From positions 186,001-250,000 of the forward strand of contig NZ_JARZAG010000006.1 in assembly GCF_029892155.1 (NCBI RefSeq): a stretch of DNA of 64,000 nucleotides, in the 5' to 3' direction. Positions 33,556 through 43,217 of the stretch are shown in pieces; the stretch's first letter is position 1; each line of letters begins with the position of its first letter. This stretch comes from Kitasatospora sp. GAS204B. Its GTDB lineage: Bacteria; Actinomycetota; Actinomycetes; Streptomycetales; Streptomycetaceae. The position numbers were made by a program, and so were the translations under genes. The notes under the pieces were generated by a model. The model saw only the letters and a list, made by a program, of their open reading frames with translations. It had not been told where the DNA came from and searched no databases.

Positions 33556-36111
33556 GTGACAGCACGCGTGGAAGATGTTCGGAAGCTACTCGACCAGGCC
33601 GCTTCAGGGGGTGCGTTCGAGCTCCCCGTGTCCTTCTTCGCCGACCCCGACGCCGCGGAACTGGTGTTCACCGGCGCCGTCGTGAGCATCGACGGCGCGG
33701 TCTACGATCCATCGGCCCTGTCGGTCGGCGGCCACGCGACCACCACGGCGTCCCCGTCGCCGGTGCCGGTGCGGCTGGCGTTCACCGTCGACGGCGAGTG
33801 GGTGACCGGGGCGCTGGTCGTCGCCGACCTCGGCGAGGGCAGCGCGCTGGTCCTGGTCGACGGCGCCCCGGGCGGCACCGCATTGCCGGCCGGCGCCTGG
33901 GCGCTGACGGACGGTCAGGTCCTGCGACTGGCCCGGCGCGCACCCGCGCCGCCCACCGATCCCGGGCGCCTGGACGGCCTGGGCAGGGCCCTGCCCGCCG
34001 TGCGGCAACGGGGCGGGGCCCGCGACCGGATACCCCGGGCGCTGGTCACGGAGAACGGCATCCTCACGCCCCGCCCGGGGCCGCTGCGGCGCAAGGGCGT
34101 GCGGATCCTCGACTCCCCAGCAGTGCGCGGCTGGTCGCCGATCGGTACACCCGGCGACGAGAACGGCATCAGCGTCCAGTACTGGAACGGGCCGCTGCGC
34201 CTGGTGGGTGCGCTGACCGCACTACCAGCCGCCCCGCCGTACAAGACCGTCATCGGCGGCCTGCTCGTGGTGGCCGCCGGCTCAACGCTCAACGGCACCG
34301 CGATGGGCGCCTACGTGGTCCCCGACGGGAGCGGCGCCCAGCCGTCCCTGTTCGCCTACGGCGCGCTGGGCAACAACATCGGGTTCGGCCCACCCATGTT
34401 CCAGGTGCGCGGCATCTCCGCCGGTTTCGGCTGGAACAGCCGGGTGCGGGTGCCGGCGGCCGACGCCCTGGGCAGCTTTCCGTTCCTGATCGCCCTCGAT
34501 GATCCCAGCGCCATCGGTGTGGAGGACGACGAGGTCGATCCGCTCAAGGTCCTGGGTTCACTGATCGGCGGCTCCCTGCCCTGGGTGGCGCCGCAGGAAG
34601 GCGACCTGTGGTTCGCCGCCGGCCTGGCCTTCGACTGCTTCGAGTCCTTCCGCGGCAACCTGATGGCGCTGGTGCAGACCGGCTCCGACCTGACGATCAG
34701 TCTGCTCGGGGTCGGCGGTGCCCAGTTCCCCACCAAGAGCGACAAGAAGATCGCCCGGGTGGAGATCGGCATCGAGGCCACCTTGCGGCCCACGGCCGGA
34801 GAGCTGAGCATCAGCGCCGGCTTCACCGAGAAGACCTTCCTCATCGATCCGAACTGCAAGCTGCGCGGCAGTCTCGGGCTGAAGTTCTGGTTCGGGGAGC
34901 ACGCCCACGCGGGCGATTTCGCGATCATCCTCGGCGCGATCCCGGCCGGCCGTGACCTGCCCGTCCGCTACCCCAAGCAGGTAGCCACCGGCCTGACCTG
35001 GGCGCTCGGCTCGACGGTCACCATCAGTGGCAGTGCCTACGCCGCGTTCACCCCCAAATCCTTGATGGCCGGCGGCGGGCTGGACGTCACCTTCCAGTCG
35101 GGGATGCTGCGCGCCTGGCTCACCGCCAGGGTCGATGCCCTGCTCGAGTGGAACCCGTTCTACTTCGACCTCGGGATGGGGGTGCGGGTCGGGGTCTCCG
35201 CGACCATCAAGGTCTGGTTCGTGAGGATCAAGATCTCGATCGAGGTCGGGGTCAGCGTCCGGGTCTGGGGCCCTTCGGTGGGCGGCGAGGCCACTGTCCA
35301 CCTCTGGTTCATCTCCTTCACCATCGGTTTCGGCGCCGCACGCCGCAGCCACGCGCCCGCACTGGACTGGGGCGGCTTCCAGGGCATGCTGCCGCCGCCC
35401 GAGAACATGGTCCGCACCACGCCGATCGCCGGCTACGAGGGCGAGAGCGCCCCGGCCACCCCCGGCGGGATCAAGCCCTGGCTCGCCGGCAACGGCGGCT
35501 TCACCTTCACCGCCGACACCCAGGCCCCGGTCAGCAGGGTCTTCCTCGACCAGGGCAGCACCACGCCGGTCGCCACCGACAGCACGGTGGACATCCTGCC
35601 CATGCACGTCCGCGGCAAGGGCAGCGAACTGCGGGTCTGGGTCACCCTCAACGGGGCCGCCACCTACTCGCTGGCGCGGTGGGGCCGCGCGATCCTGCGC
35701 GGCAACGTCCCCAACGGCCTGTGGGGCCAGCAGGCCGACGCACCTGGCGACGGGATCATCCACGACCGGATCCTCGGGGTGCGGCTGACGTCGCCGCCGG
35801 TCGACCACGGCACCTCCACCGGGTTCATCGACGAGAAGGGCATCTCCTTCGACCCGATCAACCCCGACGGCAACCAGCCGCTGTCCAGCGGCGAATCGGC
35901 CACGGGCCCGGCGCCGACGCGGCCCGGCGGCGTCATCACCGCCATCCAGAACGGCATCGACACCACCGCCACCCGCGGCAACCGCACCGCCCTGGCCCAG
36001 GCCTTGACCGCCCTCGGCGCGAACCTCGGCACGCTCGACACGAACCTGAGCGCCTACGCGGACGCCGCGGGCACCGCCTTCACCGCCGAGCCGATGCTGG
36101 TCGCCGGCTGA
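33556..36111 (+). CDS. DUF6603-like large beta-rich protein
   Basis: An 851-residue protein, first gene of a five-gene cassette. Its central region (about residues 530-600) shows repeated amphipathic beta strands: FYFDLGMGVRVGVSATIKVW, then ISIEVGVSVRVWGPSVGG and HLWFISFTIGFGAA. This is the pattern I associate with DUF6603 domain proteins. The N-terminal 130 residues form a separate region (ELVFTGAVVSIDG, LAFTVDGEWV). No signal peptide or catalytic motif is seen. Function unknown; the architecture suggests a structural, possibly surface or particle, component. GTG start. Confidence 0.75.
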   Translation: MTARVEDVRKLLDQAASGGAFELPVSFFADPDAAELVFTGAVVSIDGAVYDPSALSVGGHATTTASPSPVPVRLAFTVDGEWVTGALVVADLGEGSALVLVDGAPGGTALPAGAWALTDGQVLRLARRAPAPPTDPGRLDGLGRALPAVRQRGGARDRIPRALVTENGILTPRPGPLRRKGVRILDSPAVRGWSPIGTPGDENGISVQYWNGPLRLVGALTALPAAPPYKTVIGGLLVVAAGSTLNGTAMGAYVVPDGSGAQPSLFAYGALGNNIGFGPPMFQVRGISAGFGWNSRVRVPAADALGSFPFLIALDDPSAIGVEDDEVDPLKVLGSLIGGSLPWVAPQEGDLWFAAGLAFDCFESFRGNLMALVQTGSDLTISLLGVGGAQFPTKSDKKIARVEIGIEATLRPTAGELSISAGFTEKTFLIDPNCKLRGSLGLKFWFGEHAHAGDFAIILGAIPAGRDLPVRYPKQVATGLTWALGSTVTISGSAYAAFTPKSLMAGGGLDVTFQSGMLRAWLTARVDALLEWNPFYFDLGMGVRVGVSATIKVWFVRIKISIEVGVSVRVWGPSVGGEATVHLWFISFTIGFGAARRSHAPALDWGGFQGMLPPPENMVRTTPIAGYEGESAPATPGGIKPWLAGNGGFTFTADTQAPVSRVFLDQGSTTPVATDSTVDILPMHVRGKGSELRVWVTLNGAATYSLARWGRAILRGNVPNGLWGQQADAPGDGIIHDRILGVRLTSPPVDHGTSTGFIDEKGISFDPINPDGNQPLSSGESATGPAPTRPGGVITAIQNGIDTTATRGNRTALAQALTALGANLGTLDTNLSAYADAAGTAFTAEPMLVAG

Positions 36112-36126
36112 CCGGACGCGTCCTCA

Positions 36127-36157
36127 GGCCGCCCGCTCCACTGCCACGCGGGCGGCC
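36127..36157 (+). terminator. Hairpin between cassette genes 1 and 2
   Basis: A perfect 10-bp stem (36127-36136 with 36148-36157) and an 11-base loop, 16 bases after the DUF6603-like gene stop. It may attenuate read-through and set stoichiometry within the cassette. Confidence 0.5.
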
Positions 36158-36217
36158 CGTGCCGCCGCGCCTGCTCGACTCCTCGTCCACCGCCGCGTTC
36201 TGTCGAAAGGCACGCTC

Positions 36218-38452
36218 GTGACCACCACGTCCGAACCCGGCCCCCGGCCGCGCACCACCGAGCCGGGCGCCGAGCACCGCACCCGCTTCTTCGACCACCG
36301 CATCCCCTCGCTGCGCGCAGGCCGCTACGTCATCGGCAACCGGCAGACCCTCAAGGACGTCGACGGCGCGGACCGCGTCATCGACGCCACCCCGCAGCCC
36401 TTCGACGTCATCCAGCCGCGCTTCAGCTTCGACCCGACCGGCATCAACGCGCGGTTCCCGGTACCGGACGCCGTCGGCACCTACAGCCAGACCCTCGCCC
36501 ACATCAACCTCGACGCCCCGGGCCTGCCCTGGAACCGCCTGCTCGGCCCGGACCAGCCGGACGCCGTCCCGTGGATGGCCCTGCTGCTCTTCCGCGAGGG
36601 CGAACTGCCGGAGGACCCGGACGCGGTGGGCCTGGTCAAGGCCGACACCGTGCGCCGGCTGCTGGACCCCGCCGGCGGCAGCCCCGGCCGGCCGCCCGCG
36701 CTGCCGCCCGAGAGCCTGCGCCCGGACGAGTACGACGAGCAGTGCGCCACCATCTTCGTGCCCGCCGCCGTGTTCGACGCGGTCAAGCCGCTGCCCGTCG
36801 AGCTGGGCTACCTGGCGCACCTGCGCGAGGGCGGGCGCCCCGACGCCACCCGGGCCGGTGACGATCCCGAGCCGGACGAGGGCGAGCTCAACGCCGTCCT
36901 CGTCGCCAACCGCTTCCCCGCTGCTGCCGGCGGCCGCCATGTCGCCCACCTGGTCTCCCTCGAAGGCTTCGACGAGGACCTGATCGCCCCCGCGCCCACC
37001 GAAGGCGTGCGGCTGGTCTCGCTCGCCAGCTGGTCCTTCACCACCGAGCCCGACTCCGGCGTCGGCTTCGGCGACCTGTGCCAGCACCTGGCCACCACCG
37101 ACGGCACCACCCCACGACCGGCCGAGGACCTGCGCCTACGCGTGCCGACCACCGCTCCGGGCAACCCGGTCGGTCCGCAGCAGGAGGCCCTGGACCGGAT
37201 GGCGGGCGGCGCGGTCGCCCTGCCGCAGCGGCTGGAGAGCGGCGAGCGCACCGTCGCCTTCTACCGTGGTCCGCTCACCGCCCTACCCGCCCGCCGGTTG
37301 CCCCCGGCGGCCGCCACCCGGCTGGACTCCCCGGGGGAGGCGCTGATCTACCTCCAGCAGTACGGCGTCTTCGACACCGCCTACGCCGCCGCCTTCACCA
37401 CCGGCCGCACCCTCGCCCTCGCCGACGCCGAGTTCCGCGCCGCGCTGCTGGAGTTCCGCTCCGCCGCCCGCAGCGCGGTACGCCGTCTCGCCTCGCACCC
37501 CGAACTCGTCGCCCGCGCCGCCACGGCCCTGACGGCCCGTCAACTCACCGCACCGCTGGCGTTCGAGGCCTTCGACCGCCTGCTCACCGGCGGCGACGGC
37601 CGCGGCGGCGGTGCCCGTCTCACCCAAGCCCTCGATCAGGCCGGCCCGCAACTGCGCGCAGGTCGGCGCCGCACCGCCGCCCGCACCCGGCGCACCGTCG
37701 GCGACGTGCGCGCCGTCCTCGCCGAGCCCGGCGTTGCCGCTCTCCTCACCCAGGCCGCCCCGGACAACTTCGCGAAGGTCACCGCCTGGCTGGACGCGCT
37801 GCGCCGGCTGGAGGGGCTGGACCTGTCCCACCTGGTCCCCGACGCCCGCGCACTGCCGGACGAGGCCATCCGCTTCGCCTACCTCGATGCCGACTGGGTG
37901 CGGGCGGCCGTGGACGGCGCGCTGAGCGTCGGCGTCGGCCACGCGCTGGACGCCGACCTCAACGCGCTCGCGACCGGCGGCGGACCCGTGCCGAAGTGCG
38001 CGGTGCTGGTCAACTCCAGCCTGGTCCCCAACTGGCCCAACACGATCGTCAACGGCTACGTCGGCCAGCGCGTGGTGGAGCCGGTGCGCGACGCCGTGTT
38101 CGGCACTCAGATCCGCCTGCTGCTCTATCCGGAGGTCGTCGAGCGCTTCGAACTGGCCGAGCCGCCGCGCGGCCTGTGCTTCGGCATCGGCGACGTCGGC
38201 ACCATCGAGCTGCGCGAGATCACCGGGGACCGGATCGGCTACCCCAAGGGCGAGTTCCCGCGACCGGCCGGCTTCGCCCGCTTCCTGCGCCCCGGCGGCC
38301 GGGACGTGCTCAACGTCGACGGCGCCGGCGACGCGCTGGTGCCCGCCCTCTCCACCGCCCACGGGCTCACCGGAGGCCGGCGGATCTCCTCCGCCCAGTT
38401 CGCCCTGCAGATGATCGACGCCCCGCAGGCACAGACCTTCTCCCGGCCCTGA
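36218..38452 (+). CDS. Uncharacterised 744-aa cassette protein
   Basis: A 744-residue protein without a domain I can name. The N-terminus reads FFDHRIPSLRAGRYVIG, followed by PRFSFDPTGINARFPVPDA and PWMALLLFREGELPED. I recall similar phrases in unannotated large proteins of other bacteria, so it is probably conserved rather than an orphan. The middle (residues about 380-520) is Ala/Arg-rich and helical; the C-terminus contains FGIGDVGTIELREITGDR. No signal peptide, membrane segment or catalytic motif is evident. The GTG start follows CGAAAGG, the same ribosome-binding context as the next gene. It probably acts with the other cassette proteins, perhaps in an assembly. Confidence 0.7.
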   Translation: MTTTSEPGPRPRTTEPGAEHRTRFFDHRIPSLRAGRYVIGNRQTLKDVDGADRVIDATPQPFDVIQPRFSFDPTGINARFPVPDAVGTYSQTLAHINLDAPGLPWNRLLGPDQPDAVPWMALLLFREGELPEDPDAVGLVKADTVRRLLDPAGGSPGRPPALPPESLRPDEYDEQCATIFVPAAVFDAVKPLPVELGYLAHLREGGRPDATRAGDDPEPDEGELNAVLVANRFPAAAGGRHVAHLVSLEGFDEDLIAPAPTEGVRLVSLASWSFTTEPDSGVGFGDLCQHLATTDGTTPRPAEDLRLRVPTTAPGNPVGPQQEALDRMAGGAVALPQRLESGERTVAFYRGPLTALPARRLPPAAATRLDSPGEALIYLQQYGVFDTAYAAAFTTGRTLALADAEFRAALLEFRSAARSAVRRLASHPELVARAATALTARQLTAPLAFEAFDRLLTGGDGRGGGARLTQALDQAGPQLRAGRRRTAARTRRTVGDVRAVLAEPGVAALLTQAAPDNFAKVTAWLDALRRLEGLDLSHLVPDARALPDEAIRFAYLDADWVRAAVDGALSVGVGHALDADLNALATGGGPVPKCAVLVNSSLVPNWPNTIVNGYVGQRVVEPVRDAVFGTQIRLLLYPEVVERFELAEPPRGLCFGIGDVGTIELREITGDRIGYPKGEFPRPAGFARFLRPGGRDVLNVDGAGDALVPALSTAHGLTGGRRISSAQFALQMIDAPQAQTFSRP

Positions 38453-38504
38453 ACCCGCCTCCGCCCGCGCAGACTTCCGCGCAGTTCTCGAAAGGACCCG
38501 GGCC

Positions 38505-41500
38505 ATGTCCGTGGACAACACCCTCATCGTGCCGGTCGAGGTGGCGGCCCTCGCCGTCAACCGGGCCACCCGCGACACCGGTACCCCGCACGTCTTCCAC
38601 CGCTGGATCACGAACTTCAAGAACGTCGGCGAGGGAGTCCCGGCGGAGCCCGCGCCGTTCTCCAGTCCCGAGGAGTGGACCGGCAAGGAGAGCCGGCTCG
38701 GCGTCTACCTCCAGTGGGAGCTGCCCGCCGCCCTCACCCGGGGCCGCCACGACGAGGAGGAGGGCGTCGGCGAGTTCCCGCTGGTGCCCAACCGGTGGCT
38801 CGTCGTGCGCCATGCCGCCGGTACCCGCAGGCTGAAGGCCTGGATCGTCGAGAGCGACTACCTCGACCCGATGGACGGCACCGTCTCCTTCCAGGACCCC
38901 GACAGTGACGAACCGTCAGCGACGCTGATCGGCAAGTGCCACGAACTCACCGGCCCCTGGCGCGAACCCGCCGACCGCCACGCACCCTTCCTCACCGCGA
39001 TCGGCCCGGGCCTGCTGACCTTCTCCGTCTTCCAGCCCTACAACAGCAACGTCTTCTCCCTGCACGACACCCTGCTCGACGCACCGGGCGGCGAACTGCC
39101 CGAGCAGGAGCGGCTGAGCTACTTCGTGGCCGGCTGGTACGCCCAGCCGGACAGCGACATCCTCGCCGGCACCGACGACCTCGCCGCGCTGCTGGAGCGC
39201 CTGGAGTGGACCCCGCCGGTCGGCTCCGGCAGCGGCATCCGCAGCTCCGTCTACTCCGGGACGGTCCTCGGCCTGGACTGGGACCTGGCCGGCCCCGTCC
39301 CCGACTCGCCCTGCCCCAGGCCCGCCGACGTCACCCCGATCGTGTCCAACAGCATCGCCGAGGCCGTCGCGGAACTCGGTGCCCAAGCCGGCGGCCAGGG
39401 AGCGCTCTCCGCCGACGACGCCGAGCTGTTCCGGGCCTTCCTGCTCGGCGGCATCGACGCCCTGGAAGAGCGCGACCGCCCCGAGGCCGACCTCCTCACC
39501 GACCGCCGCGCCCACGACACCGCCTTCGGCCCCGTGCCCGGCGGGTACCGCTGGTTCATCGGCGAACGCGGCGAGGAGACCGGCCGCACCGTCTCCCGCT
39601 CCGCCCGGGCGGCGGAGGCCGAGACCGTCGCCGAGCTCAACGGCCGCCAGGCCGCACACGACGCCACCGAAGCCGCCCTCGACGCGGCCCGCGAACACCT
39701 CTACCACCTGTGGTGGCTCAGCCGCCTGGAGCGCCGGTCCGACGAGTTCAACAGCACCATCGACGACGAGCTCGACCCGAGCGTCGCGAGCGGCGCGGCC
39801 GGTCGCGTCGTCGCCCTCGCCCGCCGCCTGGCCGAGCAGCGCGCCGAACTCCCCTGGGGAAAGGGCGAAGCGGAGCTGGCGGCGCGGATCGACGTCCTGT
39901 ACCCCGCCTACGGCGCCCGCGCCGCCCGCCGCCTCATCCGGGTGCCCGCCGAGGACTTCGAGTACAGCGCCGACCCGGTCCTCACCCTGGAGGGCGCGAA
40001 CCTGCACGCGCCGCTCACCCGCGACACCGCCCTGCCCTGCCGCACGCCCGAACGGGCCGTCACCCGCGCCTCCGGCATCACCACCGCCGACGTGGCGGCC
40101 ACCGCAGCCCAGCTCGACCTCACCGGCCAGCAGCCGCCCTGCTTCCCCGCGCTGCTCAGCGAGTTCCTGATCCTCGACCGCGCCCTGCAGAACGGCGCGA
40201 TCCGCGACGTCACCGGCACCCTGCCCGAGTACGGCACCGCACCGTGGGCGATGCCGTGGCAGCCGCTGTACCTGCTCTGGAAGGCCGAGTACTTCCCGCT
40301 GCCGTTCCGCGACGGCGACGGGCCGCACTGGGACTTCATCGAGGGCTCCCGCTACCAGTGGCGGGGCACCGGCGAGCCCGGCACCTCGCTGGTCATCTCC
40401 GGTCGCCAGATGCTCGCCCCCTCCGCCGGGCACATCATCGACGGCACGCTGCAGAGCTACGCCCGGGTGCGCGACCAGCTGCCCGCCGAGGCCGTGCGCC
40501 AGGTCCGGGCCCAGGCCCGTGAGGCCGACTACCTGTCCCAGACCCTCGACGGTTTCGGCGCCGCCATCGCGCAACGCCGGCCGCTCGCCGGCCTCCAGCC
40601 CACCGGCGCCATCGCGGACCTGGTCGGCAACGGCGACTACCCGCCGCCGGACCCCGGCGACCTGCCCGCCAGCGACTGGGACCCCTGGCCCGCGTCCACC
40701 TTCCAGGAACTGCGGGCCGGCCAGCTCGCCTTCCTCAACCTGGCCGTCGTCGACCGCTTCGGACGCTCCGTCAACGTCATCCACTCCCAGCCCGAGATGC
40801 CCGACACCATGCGTCCGGCCCACCCCGTCAGCGAGTACGACAGCGACCGCCTGGTCGAGCTCGGCCCCCGCCTGCTCCAGCCGGCCCGACTGCGCTTCGA
40901 CTTCCTCGCCGCCACCACCGACGACGACACCGACCTGACCCCAGGCACCAACCCCGTCTGCGCCTGGCTGCTGCACAACCGGCTCGACAAGTCCCTCGTC
41001 GTGTACAGCCCCGACGGGGTCGCGCTCGGGGAACTGCGCGTCACCCTGAGCGGCGGTGGCCAGCGGGAGGTCTCCTGGAGCGCCCTGCCCGGCTCCGACG
41101 TGACCCGCTTCGAGCAGTTGGAGGCACTCAGCCGGCACACCTACCGGCTGCTGAACGCCGTCAAGACCCGTGGCCCGCAGACCTTCGACGCCTTCCGCGC
41201 CACCCTCGACCGCACCCTGCAGACCATCGACCCCGCCGGCCCCGCCGACCCCGGCCTCGGCTTCCTCCTCGGCCGGCCCCTCGCCCTGGTCCGCACCCGC
41301 CTCACCATGAACCTGCGCGGCCCGCTGCGCACCGACGTCAGCTGGCAGCACCTCCTCGACCCGCCCACCCCCGAACTGCCCCACTACCCCTGGGCGATCC
41401 GGCTCGGCGAGGCGCAGCAGAGCGACGACGGACTCGTCGGGTACGTCCTCGACGACGACTACGAGCACTTCGAGACGGTCGTCGATCCGGCCGCCGGCGC

Positions 41501-41948
41501 CGGGAACTACCTGCGGCCGATCGGCGAAAAGCCCAGCCTGGAACTGGACTTCGCCGACCACAGCAGCGCCGTCGCCACCGTGCTGCTGGACCCGCGTGCC
41601 GCCGTCCACGCCACCACCGACATCCTCGCCACAAAAACGGTCTTCGTCCCGCAGGAGTTCACCGACACGGCGATCGCCCGGATGACGGTCAACTTCCGCA
41701 CCGGCCCGCTGCTGGCCGCCACCACCGCCCTGCGCGGGCCGCAGGGCGAGAGCGAGGAGACCGTACTGATGCCGACGCCGAACGGCGTCCTCGGCAGCTG
41801 GACGTGGTCCGAGAAGCGGGGCGGCAGTTGGGCGAAGCTGTCGATCCTGAGTCAGGACCAGTACGACCTCCCGCTGGCCGAACCCGAGATCCGCTCCGGG
41901 TTCCTCTCCCTCGACGACGCAGCCGCGCACAGCCGCGCCGAGCACTGA
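38505..41948 (+). CDS. Uncharacterised 1147-aa cassette protein with coiled coil
   Basis: An 1147-residue protein, the largest of the cassette and not assignable to a family. The N-terminus contains LIVPVEVAALAVNRATRD, GVYLQWELPAALTRG and FPLVPNRWLVVRHA, a recurring set in uncharacterised bacterial proteins. Residues about 365-470 form a long charged helical, likely coiled-coil, region (AETVAELNGRQAAHDATEA). The C-terminal third is mixed alpha/beta (PWAIRLGEAQQSDDGLVGYV). No secretion signal or enzyme motif is visible. The ATG follows CGAAAGGA. A hairpin after the stop separates it from the fibre-like genes. Confidence 0.7.
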   Translation: MSVDNTLIVPVEVAALAVNRATRDTGTPHVFHRWITNFKNVGEGVPAEPAPFSSPEEWTGKESRLGVYLQWELPAALTRGRHDEEEGVGEFPLVPNRWLVVRHAAGTRRLKAWIVESDYLDPMDGTVSFQDPDSDEPSATLIGKCHELTGPWREPADRHAPFLTAIGPGLLTFSVFQPYNSNVFSLHDTLLDAPGGELPEQERLSYFVAGWYAQPDSDILAGTDDLAALLERLEWTPPVGSGSGIRSSVYSGTVLGLDWDLAGPVPDSPCPRPADVTPIVSNSIAEAVAELGAQAGGQGALSADDAELFRAFLLGGIDALEERDRPEADLLTDRRAHDTAFGPVPGGYRWFIGERGEETGRTVSRSARAAEAETVAELNGRQAAHDATEAALDAAREHLYHLWWLSRLERRSDEFNSTIDDELDPSVASGAAGRVVALARRLAEQRAELPWGKGEAELAARIDVLYPAYGARAARRLIRVPAEDFEYSADPVLTLEGANLHAPLTRDTALPCRTPERAVTRASGITTADVAATAAQLDLTGQQPPCFPALLSEFLILDRALQNGAIRDVTGTLPEYGTAPWAMPWQPLYLLWKAEYFPLPFRDGDGPHWDFIEGSRYQWRGTGEPGTSLVISGRQMLAPSAGHIIDGTLQSYARVRDQLPAEAVRQVRAQAREADYLSQTLDGFGAAIAQRRPLAGLQPTGAIADLVGNGDYPPPDPGDLPASDWDPWPASTFQELRAGQLAFLNLAVVDRFGRSVNVIHSQPEMPDTMRPAHPVSEYDSDRLVELGPRLLQPARLRFDFLAATTDDDTDLTPGTNPVCAWLLHNRLDKSLVVYSPDGVALGELRVTLSGGGQREVSWSALPGSDVTRFEQLEALSRHTYRLLNAVKTRGPQTFDAFRATLDRTLQTIDPAGPADPGLGFLLGRPLALVRTRLTMNLRGPLRTDVSWQHLLDPPTPELPHYPWAIRLGEAQQSDDGLVGYVLDDDYEHFETVVDPAAGAGNYLRPIGEKPSLELDFADHSSAVATVLLDPRAAVHATTDILATKTVFVPQEFTDTAIARMTVNFRTGPLLAATTALRGPQGESEETVLMPTPNGVLGSWTWSEKRGGSWAKLSILSQDQYDLPLAEPEIRSGFLSLDDAAAHSRAEH

Positions 41949-41963
41949 CGCACCCTCACCACT

Positions 41964-41990
41964 CCGCGCCGCCTGCCTCGGGCGGCGCGG
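41964..41990 (+). terminator. Hairpin between large cassette gene and fibre-like genes
   Basis: A perfect 10-bp GC stem (41964-41973 with 41981-41990) with a 7-base loop, 15 bases after the 1147-aa gene stop. It is probably a partial terminator within the cassette. Confidence 0.55.
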
Positions 41991-42017
41991 CCCGCCCGCG
42001 AAGCCCAAGGAGCCTCC

Positions 42018-43130
42018 GTGACCGTTGTGATCCAGAGCCAGGGCACCGGAACCGCCGCCGACGATCCGCTGCTGTCGTATCAGATCACCACCGAACCGAA
42101 CCCGTTGAAGGCGTCGCCGGAGAATCCGCAGGTACCGGAGGAGATCGGGGAGTTGGTCATCTCCGTGGCTCGGCAGAGTGGTACCCCGGCTGATGTCGAG
42201 TGGATCAAGGTGAAGGTCCCGGCCGGGACGATGGCGCCGGACCTCGCTACTGACTTGGCGAAGATCAGCCCGCGGATCAGCCTCGACGGCTGGACCGTGC
42301 GGCTGGACGCTGCCGCCAAGGAGTTCGTCTGCGAGCCCGCCGGGAGCCACGCGCCGATCGGCCCGGACTCCGGGTTCACCATCCAGCTCTCCGACATCCC
42401 GATCAGTCGCAAGGTCGGTACCGCCCCGGTCACCGTCACGGAGCGCTCCCGCACCGGGAACTCCGCCTTCCAGAACCGTCCCACCGTCTTCAACGTCGGC
42501 AAGTTCCCGGCCGACTTCTACCTGCGGAACTTGCTCTGCGAACCGTCCATCATCCCCAACGGCGGTGACGTCCTGCTGAGCTGGGAACGCTCCGCGAACG
42601 CCACCTACGAACTGCTGTACCCGGGCTTCGACCGGGACGTCACCAACCGCACCAGCCTGCCCATCGAAGGTATCAAGTCCGACACCACCTTCTACCTCCG
42701 CGCCACCACCGGCGACCCGACGAACCCCGTCGTGCGGATCCTCTCCACCCAGGTCAGCGTCATCAAACCCGACCTCGACATCGGCAACCTCACCGTCAAC
42801 GGGGAACTCACCGTCAAGGGACCCGCCCAGCTCTTCCATACGGCGCAGCTGCTCACCGTGACCCACCAAGCAACGTCGATTTCCGCGACGGCGCCGAGTG
42901 ACGGCCTCCTCTGGTTCTTTGTGTCCAGTTCTGAGATGCGCTTCTACGTCGCTCCACACGGTAATGGAGTGATTACCGGAGGGGAATACGGGAACGATTT
43001 CATCAATCAGAAGCGGATTGTTGTTCCCGTCCGCAAGGGTGACAATATTTCCATCACCGGTCCGGCCTTTGCGGGAACGGTCTACTGGTTCTCTTTCGGT
43101 GGCGTTCCCCTGCCAATTCCACAGCCCTGA
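42018..43130 (+). CDS. Fibre-like cassette protein A
   Basis: A 370-residue protein, first of two tandem paralogues. Residues 1-255 are almost the same as in paralogue B. A short repeat region of the form IGNLTVNGELTVKG follows, which resembles the beta-stranded shaft repeats of trimeric tail fibres and adhesins. The last 100 residues are unique and predicted beta-rich (TAPSDGLLWFF ... VRKGDNISITG ... YWFSFGG). Their DNA is clearly lower in GC than the rest of the gene. No signal peptide. The GTG follows AAGGAG. A head-bearing fibre or binding protein is inferred from architecture only. Confidence 0.65.
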   Translation: MTVVIQSQGTGTAADDPLLSYQITTEPNPLKASPENPQVPEEIGELVISVARQSGTPADVEWIKVKVPAGTMAPDLATDLAKISPRISLDGWTVRLDAAAKEFVCEPAGSHAPIGPDSGFTIQLSDIPISRKVGTAPVTVTERSRTGNSAFQNRPTVFNVGKFPADFYLRNLLCEPSIIPNGGDVLLSWERSANATYELLYPGFDRDVTNRTSLPIEGIKSDTTFYLRATTGDPTNPVVRILSTQVSVIKPDLDIGNLTVNGELTVKGPAQLFHTAQLLTVTHQATSISATAPSDGLLWFFVSSSEMRFYVAPHGNGVITGGEYGNDFINQKRIVVPVRKGDNISITGPAFAGTVYWFSFGGVPLPIPQP

Positions 43131-43131
43131 T

Positions 43132-43151
43132 TGCAGTATTCCAATACCGCA
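43132..43151 (+). terminator. Short AT-containing hairpin after fibre-like gene A
   Basis: A 9-bp stem with one mismatch and a 2-base loop directly after the gene A stop. Its composition is unlike the GC-rich hairpins elsewhere in the cassette, in line with the low-GC 3' end of gene A. Confidence 0.4.
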
Positions 43152-43217
43152 GTAACCCCCGCCGCCCCGCACCGCTCCAGTACGGGCCGCCGCGCCCAAG
43201 AATCCGAAGGAAAGCCC

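Noticed and set aside
38916-43199. A 1427-codon open frame on the minus strand opposite the giant cassette genes
   Set aside because: It is a Gly/Val/Asp/Gln-rich antisense frame created by high third-position GC on the plus strand. It lacks a ribosome binding site and shows no domain, while the plus-strand genes are coherent.
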